64,000 nt of DNA from Argopecten irradians. Taxonomy: Eukaryota > Mollusca > Bivalvia > Pectinida > Pectinidae. Each line of letters opens with the position of its first letter. The stretch's first letter is position 1. The notes below the pieces were generated by a model. It was not told where the DNA came from. It saw nothing but the letters and a program-made list of their open reading frames with translations, and made no database searches. Shown in pieces: positions 12,941 through 24,397 of this stretch. The stretch is from assembly GCF_041381155.1 (NCBI RefSeq), contig NC_091143.1, forward strand, positions 23,401,695 through 23,465,694, in the 5' to 3' direction. Position numbers and translations under genes: made by a program.

Positions 12941-13036
12941 GCAGATATAAATGCAATCTGGGCGGCAGATAAATAGAATAGCGCCCGTTAGGGCGAATTG
13001 AATATTTATCTGCCAACCAGACTGCATTTATATCTT
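12941..13036. mobile_element. Palindromic hairpin element
   Basis: AGATATAAATGCAATCTGGG then CGGCAGATAAATAGAATAGC pair with TTGAATATTTATCTGCC and AGACTGCATTTATATCT. The tip is GCGCCCGTTAGGGCG. Weaker symmetry continues outward on both sides. It is the kind of fully palindromic MITE seen elsewhere in the window. Confidence 0.75.
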
Positions 13037-13872
13037 TACTTGTTATATTTACATTTTACTTTCTAGTTCAAAGTAAAACATAATTTAGATGCGAGTGAAC
13101 ATTTGAATTTCCCGCTTCAGCCATTTAACCTCAACATCCAAGTTCAAAGTGATAAAATATAGTCCATATAAAATATTCAAAAGACAACAAAATTCCAATG
13201 TTTTTTCAGTAGCTTTTCAGTTTACTTTCAATTATCCAGACATTTAAAAGATTTTGTTATAGTTTCATAACCAAACTGGTTCATTCAATCACAATGTCAA
13301 TTTTCCCACGCGGACTAACATGGTGTTAGTAAACAAGACTCACATCCATTTATATTGATATTACTACACAAAGTCTAGGCTGCATTTATTGGCTCATAAT
13401 GCAGATCACGTTTTTCATTAAAGTAATTGGAGCCTCTGCGGTAAAATGTAAATATTCTTAAACATTAACAACACCATACAGCATAAATAATAAGTCTTGT
13501 GCAACATCCTCTGTTTATCACCAAAAACGACAGGAAGGATAATCTAACAATAAAGCTGTAAAGAATGCGTCCACCAAAATAAGATCTATAGACGAGAACA
13601 AACAGAAAAAGAAGCCATCTAGAGCTGCTGATACATTGGACCCTCCTTGTCAGAATGTGGGTCCGAACAGAGCTTGGATGAGTCCGAACTTTTTATGGTA
13701 GTGGTGACGTCTGGGGAGGAATGCACAATGAATGGCAGTATTGTCTTAGTCTTCTTATTGTCTATTAGTTTAACTCTCTTTCGAGGGCAAGTATTTATTT
13801 TCTTGTTCATTTTTACAATAATTCTAAAGAATGTGAAAGTTCCATACTATCCTTGCGGTGATGAAGCCTCAC

Positions 13873-14689
13873 CTGTGCAACTGGTAAGGACGAACTGACT
13901 ATGGTAAGAAGAACGGCAAACGACAGATGGACAGTCATACTGTATCCTTTTTTCTCGCCACTGTCAGCAGGAATAACGAACGTAAAAATGTCCAAAACCG
14001 AAAGTGGGATGATGGGACAGATGATAGTTAGGATGTAATACTCAGACTTTCGGTCTAATTCTAGAGCGACAACGATATTGCCATGATTTATTCTGATGGA
14101 TGCGGTTTTTTCGTATATTTCTGTTTGTAATGGTGAATCTGTCAAGGCTGATCGAACATCAGCCAGCCTGTATGTCCACATTCTGAATTCAAGGTTACAA
14201 TATTGCCTATCGAAAGGAAATTTCGTTATATTAATGTTACACATGGTCTCAAAAACTTCCAGTGGATTCCAAACTACGTTACCAGAATCACCTTATCACC
14301 TAATTCTGTTAGTTTAGTGAAGCCATTCTGTAAGGAGATGTCTGGTTTCCATACCTCGTCCTGTGTGATATACAAGTACGATATGTTATGGTGACTCCTT
14401 ATATCCCAAGCTAGAAATATGTCCTTCCATTCCAGCTGCATGTTGGCAGTTGTGGCTAATTTCTCCTCTACCTCGTCCAGTGAGTTGATGTCCTGTAGGA
14501 AGATAATGTTCACTACGATCGGAATGTTAACGCTTCCTTGGGGTGGTTTGTTCTTATTGTACGCGCGAGTTGTAAATAAGCCTATGAATGAATACTTTCG
14601 ATCATATCCTGGCTGTGTACTAGTGTCTTTAACTAAGTAACCAACCAATACAGAACAACTACCAATGTGCATACGCTGAGCATTATCAT
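13873..14689 (-). pseudogene. Nicotinic-receptor-like Cys-loop channel remnant
   Basis: The minus strand encodes a Cys-loop ligand-gated ion channel from signal peptide to M2. A hydrophobic leader (MIMLSVCTLVVVLYWLVT) starts at 14689 and ends in a stop. The ligand-binding domain follows in another frame (14672-14274: FTTRAYNK, EKLATTANMQLEWKDIFLAW). A third frame (14262-13873) carries WNPLEVFETM, the 13-residue Cys loop CNINITKFPFDRQYC, M1 (ICPIIPLSVLDIFTFVIP), and M2 after GEKKGYS. GEK before M2 is typical of cation-selective members. The loop-C vicinal cysteine pair is absent. The sequence stops at SSSLPVAQ followed by a good donor (CAG/GTGAGG). I find no M3, M4 or intracellular loop downstream. 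Two frame changes make a decayed copy the best reading. The absence of introns over about 800 bp fits either a large exon or a retrocopy. Confidence 0.8.
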
Positions 14690-17509
14690 GATGCTACCTT
14701 ATTAGGTTCGCGAATGATGAATATGATCCTAAATCTTCACTTTGGCGGTCTGCATCAGGATAGCATCTCCTTCTATTTTTCCAGGTTCTGGTTACCTATG
14801 TAACTGATGACTTATACATTCATCCAAAGCACTGTCATGCAGACGTTAGATAAAGTAACGGATTTATCTGAGAGGCAGACATATTCATAATCTCCCATTG
14901 GCCGATTTAGTTTACCAGTGCACCAGATGTTGATCGTATCCCAGTTTTTGACTCAATTATGCAAAAGTAATCATGGAAGATTGGGTCGATTATTTTAAAG
15001 CCATTTTTTAATTCATTGTATTTGTAATGTAATAAAAAAGTAACTATATAGATAACATGTTTTTTTATCTCTTTTTACGCATAAAGTTTCTCTCATCTCT
15101 TGCTAACATTGATACAAATCTTTGACAAAACCGGGTCTGTACCGTTTATAGTAGAAACACTAGAGAATAGAACGACGGAAAATGTAAACACAGTTTTAGT
15201 ATCAATTTGCACAGAAAGTACACTGGTGAAATAACCATGCTCTCCAACGGAATGGTAATTCGCAAATCACGTGTAAAAAGGTCAGTTTGTCACGTGTAAA
15301 AGGTCAGTGTGTGCTTGATAGTGTTGACGATGGTCTCACAATCTGTTACGATCTGTTGACAATTGGTATAGCTTCTGATTTTGTTTTGTTTTTGATGAGT
15401 TGTCATTGCTCTTCTACTTTACTTAATACGATATCATTAGTCAAAAGAGTTATGAATGTGTTTTTATATCCCATTTAAAATGAAGTCATCTTTACAGTGG
15501 TTTTCATTTGCTGCAGAAACTTTTGAGAAACTTATGAACCCTTTGGAAATGCACATTCGGATTTATAACAGGCATTTAACCTAACATCTTGATGACATAT
15601 GGATGGTAATGACAACTCGAGTAAGAAAATGGAGTTCTGTGTACATATATCAACGTTTGTAGTAAAGTTCCTTTCGAAATTGTTTCATCATTTGTGGACT
15701 TTTTTTTTAATTCGAATCTATTGCGTGCGTATTATCTGTTTTGTTTGTACCCAGATCAACCTGATAGGTGTACCCAAATCAGTGTGGAACGCTTAGTATT
15801 TCGGAGCTCTTTATCTCATGCATAATATTTCGGGACCGCCTGAAACTACTTCTCTGTAAAATGTTTCTCTTTTCTTTGGTTTGAAATGCTTTACTCACGA
15901 CGATTACACCTTATGCTGTTTTATATCGTATATGAATTTCGTTTTCCACCATAAGAGTAATAATTTCGGCATATGGTTTTACTTCTGTAATTGAATAATA
16001 TTCGCAGTGATTACGAACACGTGATAAAATGTGTGTGAATTCATGAATTAAAGGACTTTGAATCAAAGAGCAAGAGGCGTGTAATGATTAGACAATGAAC
16101 CCCAACAACATGACATTTGTGTTTAAAACTTTAGTATATATTATTGTTTATATCATTTTATATCATTTTATTTAACAAAAATATATTTAATTGGATAATA
16201 CATGATAAAAAGATATGTAGATAAAAAAAACTAAAACGAAAGAAAGTGAATATACATTTAATAAAACAGGCGTAAGACAATTTTATTTTCAATTTTCGGA
16301 AGTATGGTTTGGTGCAAGGGAAGATTAATAATGAAGAACTTCCTAAATCGAACCGCCAACTTACGGTCAACAACTGGCAGGCTCCCGGAAACACTCGAAA
16401 CTTAGTAGAAGGTGGTTTGTTACAGAACATTACTAGTCTCATTCGTTCGTCTATCAAAAGTGGACGGGTAGAATGTTTGATACATGAAACACACTGGCAC
16501 AAACTAGAGGTGGACAACTAGTGGTAGTATGTCAGACACCGTAACTGTGCCTTTACCATTCTCCTGGTGCTGTCAAGACGTGACGAAGCTAGAGTATTGG
16601 ATATCAAACACCTTAACCACTCAATAGATTTTATTTACAATAACATTTTAAATTAAATGTGGTTTTATTTGATGGTTTTCAATTTAAATATATCGGACGC
16701 GACATTTTTCATCACGTGTAATTGTTTTTAAAGGGATTACAATGACCATTTATAGTCACGTATTCCTCAGCAAACATTTTAATTACAACCTTTATCCATT
16801 AAACTGAAACTCACGTTATCAGATGCCAAGGTGAATACATAAGAATACATTTTAACATTGGGATAATAACTAGCCATTGAAGGAAATAAAAGCCTCTTTA
16901 GAGAGATTAGGGCAAAATCTGGACTGAATAGAGACCTACCATTAACCCGTCCACTCGCTAGAATCAACACTGCTGCATATATACTCTGTTTAACAGTGAA
17001 TACATATCTCGGGAGTGTTCTCATAGATTGATACTATTCATATTTGGAATATTTCAGCGAATCGATGGAACTTGACTCTTTCCCATGGACGATAAGGACA
17101 TCAACAACTAGCAAGTGACACCATTGTTCTCACACATACAATGGTGAGGTTCGTCCATGTGCATTCAGGATTATTGTAAAGGTGAGACTATAGTGGTTTT
17201 TTTATTAACTGGTATTCAGTCAATTACTTGTTCATAATTCAATCATAATCAGATCAATAAAGTCGCTGATTATAATTTCTATGAGTGGACGGCTCACGGA
17301 AACCGATATATATGATTTTATTGTAATTAGAACGTTCAGAATACTTTCCTTTCACAATAAAGTTGCTATTATTTTTCTTTGTATCACATGACCAATGTTT
17401 TGATTCAGCAATATCGATGTTACTTATTCCTTTTTATGAATATGTATTATTTATTTATCTATTGATATATAAAATTTATTTATCAATGTATATGTATTTA
17501 TATTTTAAA
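14690..17509. other. Spacer, no supportable gene
   Basis: Several ORFs of 60-119 codons overlap on opposite strands (for example 16158-16517 minus and 16309-16521 plus). None shows a recognisable domain or paired splice sites. Copies of GGTCAGT.GTGCACGTGTAAAAAGG-like sequence near 15265-15310 form a small local direct repeat. Confidence 0.4.
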
Positions 17510-17660
17510 AAAAACACCAATAAAACAGTTTTTGTATCGCAATAGCGTTTTCGCGGCTCTTGCCGTTCTTCACTGGATTTGAAATTCCAAATCCTCTGAA
17601 GAACGGCAAGAGTCCCGAATGCGCTAGGGCGATACAAAAACTGTTTTATTGGTTTTTTTT
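17510..17660. mobile_element. Palindromic hairpin element
   Basis: CCAATAAAACAGTTTTTGTA pairs with TACAAAAACTGTTTTATTGG, and inside it GCTCTTGCCGTTCTTC pairs with GAAGAACGGCAAGAG. The arms are about 60 bases with a loop of roughly 25. It is a near-perfect inverted repeat and so probably a recent insertion. Confidence 0.8.
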
Positions 17661-17732
17661 TAATAATTAGAAAACATCACATGCACATGCTAATTTTTTT
17701 ACTTATGTTATATATATATGTTACTTATTTAT

Positions 17733-18287
17733 TTTATCCTGCAACTGACCCACATATTGACGGGTAATTACTGCCGGATAAACTTGTGCTTTATCCGTCA
17801 ATACGAAATGCTTTATCCGTCAATACGATCACCTGAATTTGTTCCACGTCTGACGGAACATTTTCTAATTTGACCCCGAACTTTAACCTTCCAGTGAATG
17901 AAATGTCACTCATTCCCGCTAAAAAGTGACGTCACATTCACCAGGATGACGTCATTTTTACGATATCAAAAATCTTGTATGGCCATTGGGTCGTTTTCTT
18001 CGGTTATGTTAAAGGTATATAATATAAAGTAATTTTTTGATTGGTAATCATTGTTTTTTAAGTATTTCAATATTGTTTCAGCGATATTGCACACTAAATA
18101 GAATTATTGGTACTGTTTGCGAATGCGCTTATATATTTCCCACGGAAGTAAAAAGGAGTACACTCTCATTCGGTTTAGTGAATGAATCTTTTCCACCGCA
18201 TCAAAGATGCGTCTTGCTTCGAGAGAAACCAAGTTAAGAACTGGCAATTTGCTTTCGTTTTGAATGTCATAATGGTTGCAGGATAAA
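17733..18287 (+). mobile_element. TIR element, copy 1 (TTTATCCTGCAAC ends)
   Basis: Left TTTATCCTGCAAC (17733-17745) and right GTTGCAGGATAAA (18275-18287) are perfect 13-bp inverted repeats around about 555 bp. The interior contains CTTTATCCGTCAATACGA in tandem and GTGACGTCA palindromes but no ORF with recognisable domains. A close copy in the same orientation lies at 19324-19877. Both are followed directly by the same hairpin, so the mobile or duplicated unit may include it. Confidence 0.8.
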
Positions 18288-18289
18288 CA

Positions 18290-18438
18290 GAATACATGGT
18301 TAGTATCTTACAATACAGAGTTTATTTTGGTGCTCGATACGGAAAAACGAGATGACTCGGCAAATCCTCGTCATCTCGGCTTTCCTAAGTATCGCACCAA
18401 AATAAACCTTGTATTGTAAAATACTAACCATGTATTCT
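18290..18438. mobile_element. Hairpin next to TIR element, copy 1
   Basis: AGAATACATGGTTAGTATCT pairs with TACTAACCATGTATTCT, and TTTATTTTGGTGC pairs with GCACCAAAATAAA. The tip is a GAGATGAC...GTCATCTC stem. Arms are about 65 bases. It shares sequence with 19878-19982. Confidence 0.8.
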
Positions 18439-19323
18439 CTATATCTATTGCGTTATCTATTCATTGATCTCGTTTATTCGTTGACTTACATTATGTTTAT
18501 TTTTTTTTTTAATTCTGATATATTGGCTTAATTAACAACACATAACTTTTTATAAAACATATATGGATTTTGTAGAAAACCTTGGTTCTTTAAAACAATC
18601 CACCTCACCAATAGCCTATACTATTTCATTTCGATTTTGATCATAATTCAGGAATATTTTTCCCCATTCATTTATCATTATACTTCGTTAATATGTAACT
18701 TGTTGATTCTTTTATTTATTTGAACAATATTGTGATAGCTTATCATGAAATTCCATAACTCGTTCATTTTTAAAATGAGAAAATACCATTACAATGACAA
18801 AATCATGAGTCGAATAAAATATGAAGATATGCCATGAAATAATAAAATCACTATGAAGCCTAGTCCATGAACAGGTATTTTCGATGAAAAGATCCTTATT
18901 ATTCCCAACCAATTACTAAATTTTATGTGTTTTGTTTTTATTTCGGATGTTTTTAGGGTTATATTTGTTGATATGGCCGTTATTTTGTACACACCAAGCC
19001 CCTGTTTTCATTTTGTTTTGATTTTAGAATTCGAAAATGATTATAAGGTATAGCTTTAGATTCGAAGCAGGTGTGCCTTGATCCATGCAATTTGAGACGC
19101 TTGAAGGAGTTGAACCTCTAAGACATGTAATGTTATAAATCTTCTTGTCGTGTCGGTTATTTTATCCTATCTAGGTTGAGTTCCTTTCTTCATAGATAAA
19201 ATGAAATGAGATAAAAAGAATTATTGTAATCCTTTTTTGAAATAGATCAATGTAAACTAGGGCTAGCATGCGCTGAAAGAAAGATAGTATTCTAATAATT
19301 GGCAACTATCCTGAAAATATTAA

Positions 19324-19877
19324 TTTATCCTGCAACTGTCCCACATACTGACCGATATTTACTGCCGGATAAACTTGTGCTTTATCCGTCAATACGAAAT
19401 GCTTTATCCGTCAATACGGTCACGTGAATTTGTTCCATATCTAACGGAACTTTTTCTAACTTGACCCAGAACTTGAACCTTCCGGTGAATGAAACGTCAT
19501 TCAGTCCTGCTAAAACGTGACGTCACATTCATCGGAATGACGTCATTTTTACGATATCGAAAATCTCGAATGGCGGTGTCGTCTTTTCTTGGCTCATGGC
19601 AAAGGTATGTATTGTAAAGTAATTCTTTAATGGGTATTTATTGTTTTTTGAGTATTTTCATTTTGTTTCAGTGATATATCACGCTGAATAGGATTACGGG
19701 TACTGTTTGCGAATGCGCTTATTTATTTCCCGCGGCAGTAAAAAGGAGTACACTCTCATTCGGTTTAGTGAATGAATCTTTACCTCCGCATCAAAGAAGT
19801 GTCTCGGTTCGAACGAAACCAAGTTAATAGCTGCCAATTTGCTTTCGTTTTGAATGCCATAATGGTTGCAGGATAAA
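19324..19877 (+). mobile_element. TIR element, copy 2
   Basis: This is a direct copy of 17733-18287 with the same 13-bp TIRs and scattered substitutions throughout. The 1.0-kb gap between the copies is unrelated, which argues for independent insertion or an old segmental duplication. Confidence 0.8.
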
Positions 19878-19982
19878 CAGAATACACGGTTAGTATCTTA
19901 CAATATAAGGTTTATTTTGGTGCTCGACACGGAAAGCCGAGATGACTCGGCAAAGCCTCGTCATCTCGGCTTTCCTAAGTCT
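19878..19982. mobile_element. Hairpin next to TIR element, copy 2, truncated
   Basis: It matches the left arm and tip of the hairpin at 18290-18438, but the right arm breaks off after GGCTTTCCTAAGT, where unrelated sequence begins. Confidence 0.7.
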
Positions 19983-20009
19983 CTATGTAATAGGTACACG
20001 ATATAAACA

Positions 20010-20165
20010 ACTGAAAGGAATGAACAAGCGACAAATCCGCGCATTCGTAGTAATAGCTGTACTAAATTTATATTTGCGATTAGCGCAATCATATTGTATA
20101 GCAAAATATTTAGCGCGAAAAACGCTGAAATGTGCTTACCGCTAGGATATGTATATTTACAGTGT
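20010..20165 (-). repeat. Dispersed repeat, related to 29930-30135
   Basis: The 3' part (GCTGAAATGTGCTTACCGCT, AGGATATGTATATTTACAG) resembles GCACTGAAATACTATTACCG, CTAAGATATATTC at about 30090-30130, and both blocks contain GCGCGA/TAACGC-type motifs. The similarity is partial. It is probably an old non-autonomous transposon family. Confidence 0.45.
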
Positions 20166-23100
20166 AATTTTTAGAATAGTCGACGTTTTCCATTTTTTCA
20201 AGTCATTTTCATTAATTAAGTATAGAAACACTCCCTTTCTTACCTATAGTGAATAATGTATAGAAAATATTTTCTCTTTTCGAAGTCATTATAGGGGTTT
20301 AATTTGCTTTAAAATATCTCATTTCCCCATTTGTACGGCTACTGACTGATTTAACAAAGAAAATTTAATTGATAAACAGTCAATTATTTAAACATAGCAC
20401 AGTTACATATTAGCGTTAGTTTAACACATTTTAATACGGTTAAGTGTTTCAAGTTTACAAAACCATTGATTCCAATTACCGTTAAGCCTGCTTGTCCCGA
20501 TTTACCCTACGTTACAAGGCCCCGTTTGCCAGCGTTCACTTGGCTCATGTGTTAGCATATTTTGGCTTGTACAATGATAATGTAGTGCTGCCGAATATCG
20601 GTTATATATTAACTCGATTTTCGCGATGTCCTTAATTTTGTTAATATGTTAGCAATATGTGATAGCCTACACGAACTATCATTATTTCAATAAATGCTGC
20701 TTACTGTCAAAAGGACGATTCAGCGAGGTTGATTGTATTTCAATACCACGAAGCAAAATATGTCATAAATGTATTATTATGCATTCAATAAAACAAAAGA
20801 AAAATATTGTAAAAAATCACTTATTATTTTCATTGATATCGACGGAATTCAAAATCATATCGCTATACGATTAAGTAGGTCAAATATGCATGTTATAGCT
20901 ATACTCGAGCCGGAGTCAAACAAATGCTACCAACCGATGCATTAAACGTATAAAACATATATTTAAAAGTTGAAACAAAAATTGCACAAAACAATTTCAT
21001 AGGCGTCCTACAGACTAAATACAGACCTCCTTACATATAAGGCAACCCGTTTAATAGATGGTAACTCTAAACAAATTACAAATTAAACAAACTCACATTT
21101 GTAGGCAAAGATAAACATGCTAATATACTTATAAGGTCTGTTAAGGTGTGTATTATCATGTTATATAACAGTTATTACGCGAAAGGTCATAGATGCTATT
21201 TTGATGTACCCAGTTAATGTTTTAAATTTTCAAGTTTATGATGAAATGCAATAATATTTATTTTAGCTCTGACAAATGTCAATTTACTGCATGCCATTGT
21301 GGCCATTTAATTCATTATTGACAATTAATATGTTTGTATTTAGTTTTTTACTCGTAAATATAAACCAGTCTTCGTTTTCCAATACAGTCATTTGTCTTTC
21401 TATATATGTTATCAAGTAGAATTTTATCCAAATGTTTTTAAAATTTTACACTTAAAACAGTCTATGATAATGCAGCTTTAATGCATATAAACGAAATCTT
21501 CCCATTTGCCAATTTTTAATAAAATGACAAAAGAAATACCCAGGTTATTAAGTCCATTTCTTTTTCAGCGAAAGGATCTTAATTTTCAGTTCTACACTGC
21601 TCGCTACGTATCACCTACATACACCGGGTATGGATATATGTACCAGTTGATATCAACATGTATTTTCCGCCTATCACGCTGCAGACATAGTTTAGAAATC
21701 AAGATCGTATCTTTTCGTCTGATTTCTATAGATAATCGTCACTTTAAATTTAACACATCAACGCAAAACAAACAATAGTTAAACTAAAATAGAATTACAC
21801 CGGTAGAAACAATTTGTGCAGCCATTACATAGTTCAGACGTTTTAATAAGTGCAAACCTACCTGGCGATAATTACCTCATTGACGGGGTTATCAAGTTTT
21901 AACGCAAACTACAAACATAACAGACTATAAGAAAACAGACAACAAACGTCTCATTACATTGTTAAAGCGTGTAATGTCCCAGGTCCCTTTTTATCATGCA
22001 CTTTTGTCAGATTTGAATACATAATTGAATAGATATGTCTTTATGAAATTTGAAATGATGTGTCAAGTGATACCGATCTTCCTCGTAAAGCTGTCATTTT
22101 TATCGAGTACAAGACATGGGATTATCGAATACTCTATTCCGCCTGGGACAAATTTAGGCCCCGTGACGACATTCCGATAGGTATCGGTTACAAATCGTTC
22201 TTAAAATAGAATAAAAATGAACAATTAATCATTATGAATCGTTGCATAGACAGATAAATATAATTTTATCCAGCGTAAAGCTTATCGATTATCAATTGTA
22301 AACCTGTATATATATATATTAATATAGAGATGTTTGATTTATGGTACTGCATTTACAAAAACAATGTGTCTCAAAATGAATTTAAAGTCATGGTATTGTT
22401 AAATAGTAGGCATGATGATAGAAAATAACCACCACAGCTACCAATACAGCTACCAATACTGTGCTATGTACTTGAATTATCGTGTCTAATTTATTTTACA
22501 CTTGACAAATGACGCCATTGTTGTCAATAGTAGATACGATCTTCTGTAATTGTGGTTTCCTGCTGAATTTACTGTCTCTATCAGATTGTGACGTAGGGCC
22601 TATTAGACTAATCCGTCGATAATCCAAGGCTACAAGCACCTTTGACCTCCTCCACAACCCGTTGATAATTTAGCCCGAACAATGAGAACAGGTAGAATTT
22701 CAGACCGAAAACGGATATGTCGAGATTTTTTTTAACCTTGCATATAAAAGGTACCAAAAGAATTTTCAAAGATTTCTCCCTACGAACTAAATCTGGAATG
22801 CACTTAAAACATCAGAAGCTTACAAGTCTTCGCTATGGTATGTATCCTCACAACGATGCTTCTCACAATTTCTACATTCACAAATTGATCACAGGACACT
22901 TGAAGACAAATTAGTTGCTACTCTTTTATTTCGGACGTCTGGTAATTAATACACCATAAGATATTTTGGATATCAAAAGGCTATTTTAGACCACATTTCA
23001 ACACCAGTCATTTAAGATAAGTTACTGAGTAAATCAGAATGATACTTGAGTTAAAGACCCATTGTAGCGGTCTGGCCCACCCCCATTACCGCCCAACTTA

Positions 23101-24300
23101 GGCAGACGACAGGTATAGTGGTAGGGGATTAGCGTTTGTTTAACTATGTGTCGATAAAGCGTCCGTACAAACAACCCTGTATTTATATATGCATTTACCT
23201 ATAGGCCTAAGATGATCGATTAAAAATCACACGGGTACTATTGAATTGGAATGATTTTGTACTGACCATCTGGACTTTTAAGATTTTAATTTAGTTCGTA
23301 TTTTACTTGATTGACGTTGTGGTATTTTCTTGTGGAGTATCGTTTTAAATGGTATAATTATGCGGGGCAATGAAGCCACGATATCGGACTTCGCTACGTA
23401 ATAGTTTGGGGTAAGTCTTAAGACGTTATACAATTCAACGTGTGTATCGTTTAGAAAGAAATACTTTATATTGTGTATAAACCGTTGTTTGGTATATATT
23501 CATGTAAACTAAACTGTCTTAAATGCAAGTCATCTGACACATTTAATACACTTATACGTGTCAAACTATTTTAAAACTTACAATTTGAGTTGAACTTGAA
23601 TTATGAATAAATTTAAATGCAATAAACCATCATTATAAGACTATAAAATGTTGTATAGAATATATTAAAAAAAGACGCCCGATCATTATCTTTAATAAGT
23701 AAAGAGACAATTTCAACAACAATTCCATGAAAACAATTGTACATAATTTCCTTGTTCTTAAATTGCTTCACATAGAAAATCTACAAGATTAAGAAATTAA
23801 AGCGTTGGGTTTCTTTTTGATGTCATATTTTCAAAAATGTCTAAATTTAAACTTGAATTTTGTTTTTCTGCTATGACAACTTTATTTCGGATTCCTATCC
23901 CTAGTCTTGACACTCTGAACTGTTTCCATTAAACACACAGTATTACTGAGCTGGAGGCTGGGTTAGCTATGATTTGGAATTTCTTAATGTGTTTAGGTAC
24001 CATTACAAACCGGGGATGCAAACAAATAACCATCATAAACGATAAAGACAAAGTAAACAAACTGTCTCTTTGTACGATAGACACAGAAACAAGTGTATCC
24101 AAAGAGTGAGCGACCTCTAACATATAAACGATATTCGCCATACGAATCTAGAAAAATATATTTGTTCACTGTGATACAGTGTTTATATTCATTTAACTAA
24201 GTAAAATATACCCTTCCTCGTTGCTCATATGTTGTAGAAGTATTATTACAAATATGGGCTATCTTATCAAAACTCAACAATGTTTGTAATTTTGTTGCAG
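20166..24300. other. Spacer upstream of CUB gene
   Basis: This 4.1-kb stretch is AT-rich and without recognised exons. The short TGTCCCAGG (about 21974) and CCTGGGACA (about 22142) pair may mark a small TIR element. The promoter and any non-coding first exon of the CUB gene should lie here, but I could not locate them. Confidence 0.4.
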
Positions 24301-24397
24301 GTTTTTAACTGTGTGTCGCTGATGCCTGACCCCCGGGGCTTGTGCACGTGCACCCTAAAGGTGTGCATCGTTTTGCTCCTAAGAAGCACCATACCAG
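24301..24397 (+). other. CUB gene exon 1 (signal peptide), with 3' splice site
   Basis: An acceptor (TTTTGTTGCAG, ending 24300) precedes the signal-peptide exon, which means an upstream exon exists. It ends at the donor CCAG/GTATGT. The 21 bases before the ATG at 24322 are open in the same frame. Confidence 0.65.

Noticed and set aside
13619..13810. Minus-strand ORF just past the receptor remnant as its missing C-terminal part
   Set aside because: It has no membrane segment resembling M3 or M4 and is separated by a stop in the same frame.
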